Source: Flavobacterium sp. LC2016-01 (GTDB lineage: Bacteria > Bacteroidota > Bacteroidia > Flavobacteriales > Flavobacteriaceae). Taken from it: a stretch of 64,000 nucleotides of DNA. Where the stretch lies: contig NZ_WMIC01000006.1 of NCBI RefSeq assembly GCF_009711135.1, positions 360,555 through 424,554 on the forward strand, given 5' to 3'. Of the stretch, positions 1 to 9,029 are shown piece after piece. Made by a program: the position numbers and the translations under genes. The notes beneath the pieces are model-generated. The model searched no databases, had not been told where the DNA came from, and saw only the letters and a list, made by a program, of their open reading frames with translations. Each line of letters begins with the position of its first letter. Within the stretch, counting starts at the first letter, position 1.

Positions 1-1536
1 AAAAACAGCGTTAATCTAAAAGATTTTGGTGCAGTAAATGGCGGATATGTTTTAAACACAAAGGCTTTCGCCGATGCTATAGAAGCTGTTTCGAAAAAAG
101 GCGGTGGAAAAGTAATTATTCCTCCAGGGATCTGGCTTACAGGTCCGATTATTTTAAAAAGCAACATTGAACTTCATGCAGAAACTGGCGCTTTAATTAA
201 ATTTTCGACTGATAAAAGTTTGTATCCAATTATTGAAACCAGTTTTGAAGGCTTAAATACATGGCGATGCATCTCTCCTATTTACGGCAAAAACCTTGAA
301 AATGTTGCCTTTACAGGTAATGGTGTTTGGGATGGTTCTGGAGAAGTTTGGAGACAGGTAAAAAAGAGTAAATTAACAGAAAGCCAATGGAAGAAATTTG
401 TGGCTTCGGGCGGTGTTTTAAATGACAAAAAAGAAAGCTGGTATCCATCTGAAACTTTCATGAAAGCTTCTGTTGGGGCGGATCAAAATGTACGCCTTGA
501 CTTAAAAACAAAAGAACAATTTGAAGAAATTCATGATTTTCTGCGTCCGGTAATGGTAAGCATTCAAAACAGTAAAAGGGTTCTTTTTGACGGTCCGGTA
601 TTTCAAAATTCACCAGCTTGGAACATTCATCCTTTAATGATTGAAGATCTAATTGTACGAAATGTTACGGTTCGAAATCCTTGGTATTCTCAAAACGGAG
701 ATGGCCTTGATGTGGAATCATGCAAAAATGTATTAATCGAAAATTCAAGTTTTGATGTTGGCGATGACGCCATCTGCATAAAATCTGGAAAAGACAAAGA
801 CGGCCGTGATCGCGGTATTCCGTGCGAGAATATCATTGTAAAAAATAATATTGTTTATCATGGTCACGGCGGTGTAACGGTAGGAAGCGAAATGTCTGGT
901 GGTGTAAAAAATCTTCATGTTTCTAATTGTACTTTTATGGGAACTGATGTTGGTCTTCGATTTAAAAGCACGCGCGGACGTGGCGGTATTGTTGAAAACA
1001 TCTTTATTTCAAATATTTATATGACCGACATTCCATCGCAGGCTATTTCTTTCGATTTATATTATGGAGGAAAATCTATTGCCGAAACATTAGCTGAAGG
1101 CGGTACTAAAGTAGCCAACAAAATGATGCCAGTGAATGTAGAAACACCACAATTCAAGAACATTTCGATTAAAAATATTACCATCGCCGGAGCTTATCAA
1201 GCGGTGTTTTTACAAGGATTGCCAGAAATGAATCTTGAAAATATTGAAATTTCAAACTTAACGGCAAAAGCTGAAAATGGTTTTACGATAATTGACGCAA
1301 ACGGAATTAGAATCAGCAATGCCAAATTAGATATTCAGAAACCAGAAGTTTTCGAGATTTATAATGGAAAAAATATGACTTTCAAAAACATTGAATTCAA
1401 TTCAAATTCAGAAAAAGCAATTTCTATTAACGGCGAAGTAAGCCAAAATATAGAGTTTGTTTCAAATCCAAATTTTGATTTATCTAAAAAGATTTCTGTT
1501 GGAGAAACTGTTTCAAAAGGAGCTGTGAAGTTCTAA
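1..1536 (+). CDS. Glycoside hydrolase family 28 (polygalacturonase-type), 5' end outside the window
   Basis: The reading frame is open from base 1, so the gene starts upstream; the first in-window start-like codon at 220 is internal. About 511 residues are visible, forming the right-handed beta-helix of pectin-cleaving GH28 enzymes. The GH28 catalytic signatures are all present: NGDGLD (694-711), GDD (760-768), GHG (862-870) and RFK (957-965). These carry the paired aspartates, the histidine and the Arg/Lys that bind the uronate substrate. The likely role is hydrolysis of galacturonan in the periplasm or outside the cell, typical of a pectin utilisation locus lying to the left. No C-terminal sorting domain is visible. 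The family call is secure; endo versus exo activity and the exact uronide cannot be read from the sequence. Confidence 0.93.
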   Translation, partial: KNSVNLKDFGAVNGGYVLNTKAFADAIEAVSKKGGGKVIIPPGIWLTGPIILKSNIELHAETGALIKFSTDKSLYPIIETSFEGLNTWRCISPIYGKNLENVAFTGNGVWDGSGEVWRQVKKSKLTESQWKKFVASGGVLNDKKESWYPSETFMKASVGADQNVRLDLKTKEQFEEIHDFLRPVMVSIQNSKRVLFDGPVFQNSPAWNIHPLMIEDLIVRNVTVRNPWYSQNGDGLDVESCKNVLIENSSFDVGDDAICIKSGKDKDGRDRGIPCENIIVKNNIVYHGHGGVTVGSEMSGGVKNLHVSNCTFMGTDVGLRFKSTRGRGGIVENIFISNIYMTDIPSQAISFDLYYGGKSIAETLAEGGTKVANKMMPVNVETPQFKNISIKNITIAGAYQAVFLQGLPEMNLENIEISNLTAKAENGFTIIDANGIRISNAKLDIQKPEVFEIYNGKNMTFKNIEFNSNSEKAISINGEVSQNIEFVSNPNFDLSKKISVGETVSKGAVKF

Positions 1537-1626
1537 AAAAGATTAATCAATTGGCATAAATCAGCGGATAATTTTCGAACAATAAATCTAATGGAACGCA
1601 GATGAAACCGATTCGCTATCGCGAAG

Positions 1627-1680
1627 ACGCGGATTTAAACGGATTTTTTTTATAATTTAAAAATCTGTTTAAATCCGCGT
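1627..1680. repeat. Imperfect 22-bp inverted repeat, probable dispersed intergenic repeat
   Basis: Arms 1627-1648 and 1659-1680 pair over 22 bp with one mismatch and a 10-base AT loop. The right flank (about 1680-1720) has the phrase AAATCAGTAAAATCAGCG, which I associate with a common Flavobacterium intergenic repeat. It lies downstream of the GH28 gene and could also end its transcript. Confidence 0.7.
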
Positions 1681-1773
1681 TTTTATGAAGCAAATCAGTA
1701 AAATCAGCGTTTGATTGGTTTAGTAGAACAAACAAAGGAATTAAAACCAAATGGCATTTAAAAAAAATAGTGT

Positions 1774-1781
1774 TAATTTTG
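1774..1781 (+). promoter_or_regulatory. Bacteroidetes -7 promoter element (TAATTTTG)
   Basis: An exact TAnnTTTG match ends four bases before the ATG of the DUF2520 gene. If used, transcription would begin at or next to the start codon, giving a leaderless or nearly leaderless mRNA. No clear -33 TTG is visible. Confidence 0.5.
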
Positions 1782-1785
1782 TGCT

Positions 1786-2547
1786 ATGATTCAACTATCA
1801 ATAATTGGTTCCGGAAATGTGGCACAGCATTTAATCAAAGCTTTTGCGAAAAGTGAAGCTGTCGAAATTATGCAGGTATTTTCGAGAAAAAAAGAAGCTT
1901 TGCTTCCTCTTGTTGATGAACGTAAAATTATAACCGATTTTGCTTCTTTAAAACCTGCGGATTTGTACATTATTGCAGTTTCAGACAATGCAATTGCAGA
2001 AGTTTCGGAGCAATTTCCATTTGAAAATCGGCTTGTTGTTCACACTTCTGGCGCAGCTCCAATTACTACTTTGAACTTTAAAAACAGACGAGGCGTTTTT
2101 TATCCCCTGCAGACTTTTTCTAAAAACAAAGCAGTTGATTTTTCTGCAATTCCAATGTGTTTAGAAGCTGAAAATTCATCTGATTTTGATCTTCTTGAAA
2201 AAACAGCAGAGCGTATTTCAAATGCCGTTTTTGCAATAAATTCAGAACAGCGAAAAGCACTTCACGTTGCAGCTGTTTTTGTAAATAATTTCACGAATCA
2301 TCTATATCAGATCGGTCAGGAAATTTGCGATGAACACAATGTTCCTTTTGAAGTTTTAAAACCGCTGATTCATGAAACTGCAGAAAAAATCGGCACTTTA
2401 GATCCAACTGATGCCCAAACTGGTCCGGCAAAACGCAATGATACCAAAACTATTCAAGCGCATTTGGACTATTTAACAAATGAAAATCAAAAAAATATTT
2501 ATAAAATTCTAACACAATCTATACAAAATAATGGCAAAAAGTTATAA
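1786..2547 (+). CDS. Rossmann-like / DUF2520 domain protein
   Basis: 253 residues. The N-terminal half is a nucleotide-binding Rossmann fold with GSGNVAQHL at residues 8-16. The C-terminal half is an all-helical domain like that of pyrroline-5-carboxylate reductase relatives, with HVAAVFVNNFTNHL near residue 165. This is the DUF2520 architecture of predicted NAD(P)-dependent oxidoreductases; the substrate is not known. It overlaps the following HAD gene by 17 bases, so the two are translated from one message. It heads a co-directional housekeeping run up to the MscS gene. The start is supported by the promoter element immediately upstream. The family call is firm; the reaction is not. Confidence 0.88.
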   Translation: MIQLSIIGSGNVAQHLIKAFAKSEAVEIMQVFSRKKEALLPLVDERKIITDFASLKPADLYIIAVSDNAIAEVSEQFPFENRLVVHTSGAAPITTLNFKNRRGVFYPLQTFSKNKAVDFSAIPMCLEAENSSDFDLLEKTAERISNAVFAINSEQRKALHVAAVFVNNFTNHLYQIGQEICDEHNVPFEVLKPLIHETAEKIGTLDPTDAQTGPAKRNDTKTIQAHLDYLTNENQKNIYKILTQSIQNNGKKL

Positions 2548-3058
2548 AGAAATAATGAATGACATCACAACATTTGTTTTTGATGTTGACGGTGTACTTA
2601 CAGACAGTTCCGTTTTTGTAACCAATGAAGGAGAAATGCTTCGCACAATGAATATTCGTGACGGTTATGCGATGAAAGCAGCGATTGAAAGCGGTTACAA
2701 TGTTTGTATTATTTCTGGCGGAAGCAATGAAGGTGTGCGTATTCGTCTAAATAATTTAGGCATTACAGATGTACACTTAGGAACTCCTGATAAAGTGCAA
2801 ACATTTAAAGACTATACAAATAGTAACAATATAAACCCAGAACAAGTGTTGTATATGGGTGATGATATTCCTGATTTTCATGTTATGAAATTAGTTGGAT
2901 TGCCAACATGTCCTCAAGATGCAAGTCCTGAAATTAAAAATATCTGCCGCTATATTTCGCACGTAAAAGGCGGACGCGGTGCTGCACGTGATGTAATTGA
3001 ACAAGTAATGAAAGTGCAGGGAAAATGGATGGAATATTTTAATGGAAAACACGATTAG
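2531..3058 (+). CDS. HAD phosphatase, KdsC (YrbI)-like
   Basis: 175 residues, a compact C0-type HAD fold without a cap domain, as in KDO-8-phosphate phosphatase. HAD motif I is FDVDGVLTD (nucleophile D18, general acid D20), motif II is the ISGG segment near residue 61, and motif IV is GDDIPD at 110-115. The expected reaction is dephosphorylation of 3-deoxy-octulosonate-8-phosphate in the cytoplasm, feeding LPS core synthesis; other sugar-acid phosphates are possible. The start at 2531 lies inside the end of the DUF2520 gene. A second ATG at 2564 would remove that overlap but leave only a short lead into motif I, so the longer form is preferred. Confidence 0.85.
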   Translation: MAKSYKEIMNDITTFVFDVDGVLTDSSVFVTNEGEMLRTMNIRDGYAMKAAIESGYNVCIISGGSNEGVRIRLNNLGITDVHLGTPDKVQTFKDYTNSNNINPEQVLYMGDDIPDFHVMKLVGLPTCPQDASPEIKNICRYISHVKGGRGAARDVIEQVMKVQGKWMEYFNGKHD

Positions 3059-3150
3059 TTAATTGTAAATTATGAATTGTTAATTGTAAATTATTATTAT
3101 TTGTAAAAAACCTTTGCCCCTCTGAACCACAAAACCTTTGAACCTCAAAA
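3059..3150. repeat. Short direct repeats in the HAD-UbiA gap
   Basis: TTAATTGTAAATTAT occurs at 3059-3073 and again at 3080-3094, a 21-bp period. It is followed by two AAACCTTTG phrases (about 3109 and 3132). These simple low-complexity phrases are common in Flavobacterium intergenic DNA. No gene is visible in the gap. Confidence 0.55.
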
Positions 3151-3151
3151 A

Positions 3152-4078
3152 ATGAAATACTTAAAACTCGTTCGTTATCAAAATTTACTGATGCTTGCTT
3201 TTATGCAGGTTTTCTTTCGTTATGCTTTTTTAAAACAGCAAAATATTCCGCTTGCATTGGCCGATTGGCAATATGCATTATTAGTTTTAAGCACTGTTTT
3301 ATTGGCGGCAGCCGGATATGTTGTTAACGATATTTTTGATGTGGCAACAGATTCAATCAATAAACCAAATAATGTTATTATTGGGAAAGGAATCTCTGAA
3401 ACCAGAGCCTATAATATTTATATCGGATTAAATATTACAGGTGTTGCAATTGGTTTTTACTTGTCAAATGTAATTTTGAGGCCAAGTTTTGCGACTATCT
3501 TCATTTTAATTGCTTCGCTGCTGTATTTTTATTCTACCAGTTTAAAGCAAATCATGATTTTGGGCAATTTTATTGTGGCGCTTTTATTGGCATTAAGCGT
3601 TATTATTATTGGTGTTTTTGATTTGTTTCCAGCAATAAATCCTGAAAATAAAGCACAAATGGCAAGCCTTTTTTCCATTTTAATTGATTACGCCTTATTT
3701 GCTTTTATGATCAATTTTATCAGGGAAATTGTTAAAGATATTGAAGATGTAAATGGTGATTATAATCAAGGAATGAATACGTTGCCTATTGCAATTGGAA
3801 TTGGCAGAGCTGCAAAAATTGCTTTAGGATTTGCAATTATTCCGTTTATACTGTCGTTGCTTTATATCAATACTTATTTCATGGCAAATAAGCTTTATAT
3901 TGCCACATTATACGGTTTTGCTTTTGTTCTCGCGCCTTTGCTGTATTTCATTGTCAAAATATTCAGCGCAAAATCTCAAAAAGAGTTTCATCATTTGAGT
4001 ACAGTTTTAAAACTGATTTTGCTTTTCGGAATTTTATCAATTCTTGTAATTACTCTTAATATCAAGTACAATGCTTAA
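3152..4078 (+). CDS. UbiA-family prenyltransferase (geranylgeranylglycerol-phosphate geranylgeranyltransferase-like)
   Basis: 308 residues, eight or nine membrane segments. The two aspartate-rich motifs that bind prenyl diphosphate through magnesium are visible: NDIFDVATD (residues 59-67) and DIEDVNGD (196-203). The family transfers an isoprenoid chain to an acceptor at the membrane. Flavobacterial members are usually labelled geranylgeranylglycerol-phosphate transferases by similarity, but the real acceptor is unproven. It is followed directly by maf with an 8-base overlap, indicating translational coupling. The superfamily assignment is strong; the substrate is inference. Confidence 0.85.
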   Translation: MKYLKLVRYQNLLMLAFMQVFFRYAFLKQQNIPLALADWQYALLVLSTVLLAAAGYVVNDIFDVATDSINKPNNVIIGKGISETRAYNIYIGLNITGVAIGFYLSNVILRPSFATIFILIASLLYFYSTSLKQIMILGNFIVALLLALSVIIIGVFDLFPAINPENKAQMASLFSILIDYALFAFMINFIREIVKDIEDVNGDYNQGMNTLPIAIGIGRAAKIALGFAIIPFILSLLYINTYFMANKLYIATLYGFAFVLAPLLYFIVKIFSAKSQKEFHHLSTVLKLILLFGILSILVITLNIKYNA

Positions 4079-4655
4079 AGAAAAACTAAAAAAATATACT
4101 TTAATTCTGGCATCAGGATCTCCTAGAAGACAGCAATTTTTTAAAGATTTGGATCTGGATTTCGAAATTAGATTAAAAGAGATTGAAGAAGTTTATCCGC
4201 CAGAATTAGAAGCCGCTGAAATAACAGATTATCTGGCAGCTTTAAAAGCCAGCGCTTTTGATGGCGAACTCAAAGAAAATGAAATTTTAATAACAAGCGA
4301 TACCATTGTCTGGCATCAGAATAAAGCTTTAGGAAAACCTAAAAATGCCGAAGAAGCTTTTGAAATGATCAAATCAATGTCAAATACAACACACGAAGTA
4401 TTTACATCTGTTTGTTTTAGAACAGAAAATACTTCGACCGTAATAAATGATGTAACAAAAGTAACTTTCAATGCTTTATCAGACGAAGCGATTTTATATT
4501 ACATCAATAATTACAAACCTTATGATAAAGCCGGTGCTTATGGCATTCAGGAATGGTTTGGTTTTATGGCCGTAGCCAAAGTGGAAGGCTCTTATACCAA
4601 TGTCATGGGACTTCCAACAGCTAAAGTTTACGAATATTTGAGTACATTAGTATAA
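4071..4655 (+). CDS. maf: Maf family nucleoside triphosphate pyrophosphatase
   Basis: 194 residues, the standard Maf length. The N-terminal signature SGSPRRQQF begins at residue 15. SDTIVWHQNKALGKPK carries the catalytic acidic residue, and DKAGAYGIQ contains the conserved Lys/Gly/Gln set. Maf proteins hydrolyse dTTP/UTP or modified nucleotides to monophosphates in the cytoplasm, a house-cleaning role linked to septum formation. The ATG lies eight bases inside the UbiA gene. Eleven bases separate it from the MscS-like gene, so the run continues. Confidence 0.93.
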   Translation: MLKEKLKKYTLILASGSPRRQQFFKDLDLDFEIRLKEIEEVYPPELEAAEITDYLAALKASAFDGELKENEILITSDTIVWHQNKALGKPKNAEEAFEMIKSMSNTTHEVFTSVCFRTENTSTVINDVTKVTFNALSDEAILYYINNYKPYDKAGAYGIQEWFGFMAVAKVEGSYTNVMGLPTAKVYEYLSTLV

Positions 4656-4666
4656 AATTTACTTTT

Positions 4667-5197
4667 ATGTTTTCTTTTAAAGAATATAGCCAGGAAATAA
4701 TTAGTACCCTAATTTTACTGCTGATTTTGATAGCGATGCGAATGATCGTTTCAAAATTAATAAGACGTTACGCCAGCAGCAGTCAATTATTAGAACACAG
4801 AACAAATTTAGTTATCAAATACATTCATTTGTTAATGAACATTTTGGTTGCAATTTGCCTGGTTGTAATTTGGGGTGTTGATACTAAAGATATATTTTTT
4901 TATGTATCTTCAATTGCAACTGTAATTGGTGTGGCTATGTTTGCACAGTGGTCCATTTTGAGCAATATTACTTCTGGAATGATTTTGTTTTTTTCATTCC
5001 CGTTCAGAATTGGAGATACGATAAAAATTCATGACAAGGACTTCCCTATTGAAGCAGAAATTGAAGATATCAGTGCTTTTCATGTGAACTTAAGAACAAA
5101 AGAAGGCGAAAGAATCATTTTTCCAAACAACCTTTTACTGCAAAAAGGCATTTCTATAATGCCTGTCCAATACGAGGACAAAGAGTTTTTTGACTAA
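4667..5197 (+). CDS. Small MscS-family mechanosensitive channel
   Basis: 176 residues, among the shortest MscS forms. One N-terminal helix (about 10-30) and a second (about 50-72) precede the pore-lining third helix, where FAQWSILSNITSGMIL matches the MscS TM3. A beta domain follows (FRIGDTIKI ... IEDISAFHVNLRTKEG ... FPNNLLLQKGI). The C-terminal alpha/beta vestibule portal is largely missing, so this is a minimal channel core. The expected role is release of solutes under hypo-osmotic stress in the inner membrane. Confidence 0.87.
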   Translation: MFSFKEYSQEIISTLILLLILIAMRMIVSKLIRRYASSSQLLEHRTNLVIKYIHLLMNILVAICLVVIWGVDTKDIFFYVSSIATVIGVAMFAQWSILSNITSGMILFFSFPFRIGDTIKIHDKDFPIEAEIEDISAFHVNLRTKEGERIIFPNNLLLQKGISIMPVQYEDKEFFD

Positions 5198-5307
5198 ATT
5201 TTGAATGGGAATTTTATAAACTTAATAGGAAAACCTAAAACGATATTATTGATTTAAAATCTAATATTTGTTTAACCAATTAACGTTTATTCTAAATTCC
5301 ACACAAA

Positions 5308-6408
5308 ATGACTCAGTTTATAAAATTGCCATTTTATGCAAAACTTTCCTGCGTATTAATCAGTTTGATTTCGTTTGCTTATATTTTTTGTATTGCCAAA
5401 GACGTGATCACACCAGTACTTATGGCATTTTTATTTGCTGTTTTATTATTGCCCCTATTTACGTTTTTAAAAAACAAATTAAAGTTTCCAAGACATCTTG
5501 CAGCAATAATCTGTGTTTTGTTTTTTGCCGCCTGCATTATTGGGATATTGGTTTTTATTTCCTACGAAGTAACAGACATGGCAAATGACTTTGAAACAAT
5601 TAAAAAGAATGCCAGTGTTTTTTTATCAGATATTCACAAATTTGTCAAAGAAAGATTTCATATCAGTATTGGCGAACAGAAAAAATACTTAGATACCGTT
5701 ACCAAAGATTCTGTAAAAAATGGAAACGCAACAATTGGTTCGGCAATTCTTTCCATAACTGATCTTTTGTTAGACTGCACTATCATTCCAATTTATACTT
5801 TCCTTTTTCTAATTTATAAAGACCATTTTATTCTTTTTTTGGCCAAATTAATCAACCAAGAAAACCACTCTGCTTTAAAAGATATTTTGTCCCAAATTAA
5901 AGTTTCGATAAACAATTACATTGTTAGTCTTATTTTAGAAATGATAATAGTCTCGGTTTTGACAAGTTTGGGGCTTTGGATTATTGGAATAAAATACTTC
6001 ATTTTACTAGGATTAATAACTGGTCTTCTAAATCTTATTCCCTATATCGGAATATTAATTGCCGGAATTATAACGGTTTTAGCTTCATTGACAGGATCTG
6101 GCGAAACCTCAATTATACTTGGAATTCTCGTAGTAAATATTATTGTGCAGCTTATCGATAATAATTTACTGGTTCCGTTGATCATTAATTCTAAAGTCGA
6201 AATAAATGCCTTTGTTTCTATTATCGGGATAATTGTTGGCGGAGCGGCAGCAGGAATTTCGGGAATGTTTCTGGCAATTCCGCTTTTGGCGATATTAAAA
6301 ATTATTTTCGACAGAATTGAATCAATGGAAGCTTGGGGTTATTTAATGGGCAATCATATGCCTAGAAAATTTACTTGGCGAATCCGCAGAGCAAAAGCTG
6401 TCAGTTAA
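5308..6408 (+). CDS. AI-2E family transporter (PerM/YdiK-like)
   Basis: 366 residues with about eight transmembrane segments. A periplasmic or linker segment lies near residues 95-150, with the family's conserved LLNLIPYIGILIAG block around 240-255 and VGGAAAGISGMFLAIP near 315. Members export small molecules; the AI-2 name comes from one E. coli relative and should not be taken as the substrate here. It lies 110 bases after the MscS gene and could be transcribed with it. A 106-residue overlapping frame starting at 5268 is a shadow. Confidence 0.88.
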   Translation: MTQFIKLPFYAKLSCVLISLISFAYIFCIAKDVITPVLMAFLFAVLLLPLFTFLKNKLKFPRHLAAIICVLFFAACIIGILVFISYEVTDMANDFETIKKNASVFLSDIHKFVKERFHISIGEQKKYLDTVTKDSVKNGNATIGSAILSITDLLLDCTIIPIYTFLFLIYKDHFILFLAKLINQENHSALKDILSQIKVSINNYIVSLILEMIIVSVLTSLGLWIIGIKYFILLGLITGLLNLIPYIGILIAGIITVLASLTGSGETSIILGILVVNIIVQLIDNNLLVPLIINSKVEINAFVSIIGIIVGGAAAGISGMFLAIPLLAILKIIFDRIESMEAWGYLMGNHMPRKFTWRIRRAKAVS

Positions 6409-6493
6409 AAACCAGTTAATTTTAAAAATAGCTTTATTATTTAAACTATATTCATATTGCAAACCGTATTAAAATAAGCGAAAAAGTATCTGA

Positions 6494-8326
6494 ATGTCTC
6501 CAAACAAAAAAATAGTCGTTTTCATTTTGTTTTGCTTTTTTTTACAAAGCATTCATGGGCAATCAGATAAGACAAAAAAAGATCCTGCTCAAAAAAAAGA
6601 TACTACAGAAGTTTACAATAAGATTAGAAATTATTCTAAAAAAAACAATTTTACCAAAGCACTTCACAAACTCTTTTTTAAAACAAATAAACCAAAAAAG
6701 AAGGAAGAACTTCTTGTACAAAGTGACACAGCAAATTACAATGGCAAAATTATTAGAAAAATAAACATTGTGACGCTAGATCCTTTTGGGCACTCGGTTG
6801 TAGATACAACGCAAGAACCAAAGAATTGGGGCGAAAGAACTGGAAACCGTCTTCATTTAAAAACAAAAAAAATCGCCATTTACAATCTGCTCTTATTTAA
6901 AAGAAACAGTGTTTATGACAGTTATAAAGTTCAGGAAACGGAGCGTTTGATACGAGCCCAAAAATATGTAACGGCAGTTCGAATAACGCATCAATTAGCA
7001 GGTATGGCTTCAGATTCTGTTGATGTTACTATCAGGGTTTTAGATTCATGGAGTACTATTCCGAGATTTGCAATTTCAAGCAATCAAGTTTCTGTTGGAT
7101 TTAAAGAAAAAGATTTTTTTGGAAGCGGTCAGCAATTAGAATATCGTTTTACGAATCGTTTTGATGATGGCGCAAACGGAAATGATGTTACCTATACGAT
7201 TCCGAATATCAAAAATACCTACATTGGAACTACACTAAATTACAAAATGGATCTCGATAATAATTATACTAAAAGTATCAATATTGAGCGCCTGTTCTAC
7301 TCGCCTTTAACCAAATGGGCTGGCGGAGTTTATGTGGGACAGAATTTTAGAAAAGATACGCTTCAGGCTCCTGATATGTCTTATGCCTATCAGCCTTTTA
7401 AATATAATTTTCAAGATTTTTGGGCTGGAAAAGCATCCAAAGTTTTTGAAGATGATGATAAAGGAATCACCAATCTAATTGTATCAGGACGTTTTTTGAA
7501 TGTAAACTACAGCGAAACGCCAACAGAACTCTACGATCCAACCAATTTTTATTCAGATCAGAAATTAATTTTATCTGGAATTGGATTAAACACCCGTAAA
7601 TTTATTAAGGACAATTATATTTTTAGAAACGGACAAACCGAAGACGTTCCTATTGGCCGGATTTATGGTGTAACCTTAGGTTATCAATATAAAAATCAAA
7701 TGTGGAGGCCGTATGTTGGCGGTCAGTTTTCCTTTGGAAATTATTATCGCCTCGGATTTCTTAGTGCCAATTTTGAGGCCGGAACTTTTTTCCACGATTC
7801 AAAAACTTATGAAACGGCGTTTTCAATAGAAACCAACTATTTTACTAAGCTCTATAGCATTGGAGCCTGGAAACTAAGACAGTTTGTGAACCCAAAAATA
7901 GTTATTGGCGTTAATCGAGAAGATATTATTGGTGACCAGTTAAATATAAATGAAGCAAATGGGCTTGCTGGTTTTAACAGCGCTATTTACGGTACCAATA
8001 AAATGGTTTTATCATTACAGACGCAAACTTATTCGCCAAATGCAGTCTTAGGTTTTCGTTTAAATCCCTTTTTCAATTACTCAGTTGCCGTTTTAGGAAG
8101 TCCAAATAATGCAATGTCTCACAATAAAGCGTATTCTAAATTTACACTTGGTGTAATTGTGAGTAATGACTATTTAGTATTCAGTTCTTTTCAGTTATCG
8201 TTGTCATATTATCCTAGTATTCCTTTTGAAGGAGATAACGTTTTCAAAACCAACACTTTTGAAACTACTGATTTTGGCTTAATGAATTTTGAGCTGTCAA
8301 AACCAAGAATTGTAGATTACAAGTAA
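6494..8326 (+). CDS. Outer-membrane beta-barrel protein with a POTRA-like N-terminal domain
   Basis: 610 residues with a signal peptide ending near HGQ (about residue 23). After a Lys-rich linker, residues ~90-190 read like a POTRA module: IRKINIVTLDPFG, then LLLFKRNSVYDSYKVQETERLIRAQKYV, then VDVTIRVLDSW. The remaining ~400 residues alternate polar and aromatic residues as in a barrel, starting VSVGFKEKDFFGSGQQLEYRF. The order resembles BamA/TamA-type outer-membrane proteins with a single POTRA, but the classical VRGY/F and VRGF signatures are not seen. I infer a role in outer-membrane assembly or lipid/protein translocation. Function is unproven and no partner gene is adjacent. Confidence 0.65.
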   Translation: MSPNKKIVVFILFCFFLQSIHGQSDKTKKDPAQKKDTTEVYNKIRNYSKKNNFTKALHKLFFKTNKPKKKEELLVQSDTANYNGKIIRKINIVTLDPFGHSVVDTTQEPKNWGERTGNRLHLKTKKIAIYNLLLFKRNSVYDSYKVQETERLIRAQKYVTAVRITHQLAGMASDSVDVTIRVLDSWSTIPRFAISSNQVSVGFKEKDFFGSGQQLEYRFTNRFDDGANGNDVTYTIPNIKNTYIGTTLNYKMDLDNNYTKSINIERLFYSPLTKWAGGVYVGQNFRKDTLQAPDMSYAYQPFKYNFQDFWAGKASKVFEDDDKGITNLIVSGRFLNVNYSETPTELYDPTNFYSDQKLILSGIGLNTRKFIKDNYIFRNGQTEDVPIGRIYGVTLGYQYKNQMWRPYVGGQFSFGNYYRLGFLSANFEAGTFFHDSKTYETAFSIETNYFTKLYSIGAWKLRQFVNPKIVIGVNREDIIGDQLNINEANGLAGFNSAIYGTNKMVLSLQTQTYSPNAVLGFRLNPFFNYSVAVLGSPNNAMSHNKAYSKFTLGVIVSNDYLVFSSFQLSLSYYPSIPFEGDNVFKTNTFETTDFGLMNFELSKPRIVDYK

Positions 8327-8459
8327 AACAAAATATTTTCATTTTTTTATTATTTTTTAAAATTTTAAAAACATATTCATTATCAAATAATTACCAATAT
8401 TCTAGCGCCCTAACACTCGTTGAACTGCTATTTTTATCCGACGAAATGCATTCGGTTTT

Positions 8460-8467
8460 TATTTTTG
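8460..8467 (+). promoter_or_regulatory. Bacteroidetes -7 promoter element (TATTTTTG)
   Basis: Exact TAnnTTTG about 53 bases before the ATG at 8520, giving a leader of roughly 45 bases. Confidence 0.5.
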
Positions 8468-8519
8468 GCACAGTATATGAATATTACTAAACAAGAGTAA
8501 CATTAAAACTTTAGAAAAA

Positions 8520-9029
8520 ATGAAAACACTAAAAATAGCAATCGCCGGATTATTTCTTTTGGTTGCAAATGCCACACAAGCTCAAGTATCGATTAATGTA
8601 AATATTGGAACACCACCAGCTTGGGGACCTGCAGGGTATTCAGAAATGGAATATTATTATTTGCCTGATATTGAAGCATATTATGATGTGAGAGCTTCTC
8701 AGTTTATTTATTTTGGAGGCGGAAGATGGGTTCGAACTACCTATTTGCCAAGACAATACAGAAACTATGATTTATACGGAGGTTATAAAGTAGTTTTAAC
8801 TGATTACCACGGAAGAACACCTTATACTTATTTCGACCGTCACAGAGTAAGATATTACAAAGGGTACCATGGAGAACCTCAAAGACCATACAGACCAAGA
8901 CCGGTTTACGGATACAATGATCGTCATGACCACAGAGATTACAGACATGATGATAGAAAACATCATGATAAACATGACAGACACGATCATGATGATCACG
9001 ATGATCACCACGGACACGGCAGAAGATAA
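8520..9029 (+). CDS. Secreted protein with a His/Asp-rich C-terminal tail
   Basis: 169 residues. A signal peptide ends at TQAQ (residue 22). The middle is Tyr/Arg-rich (EYYYLPDIEAYYDV, FIYFGGGRWVRT, YLPRQYR). From about residue 133 the tail is almost only His, Asp, Arg, Lys and Gly (RHDHRDYRHDD, HDRHDHDDHDDHHGHGRR). Such tails bind transition metals such as Ni or Zn in other proteins, so periplasmic metal binding or storage is plausible but inferred. It has its own promoter and a strong terminator, hence is monocistronic. The long antisense frames here come from the repetitive composition and are not genes. I know no characterised homologue. Confidence 0.82.
   Translation: MKTLKIAIAGLFLLVANATQAQVSINVNIGTPPAWGPAGYSEMEYYYLPDIEAYYDVRASQFIYFGGGRWVRTTYLPRQYRNYDLYGGYKVVLTDYHGRTPYTYFDRHRVRYYKGYHGEPQRPYRPRPVYGYNDRHDHRDYRHDDRKHHDKHDRHDHDDHDDHHGHGRR

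Noticed and set aside
5268..5588. 106-residue frame overlapping the start of the AI-2E permease gene
   Set aside because: Wrong frame for the recognised family; Cys/Tyr/Phe-rich shadow translation.
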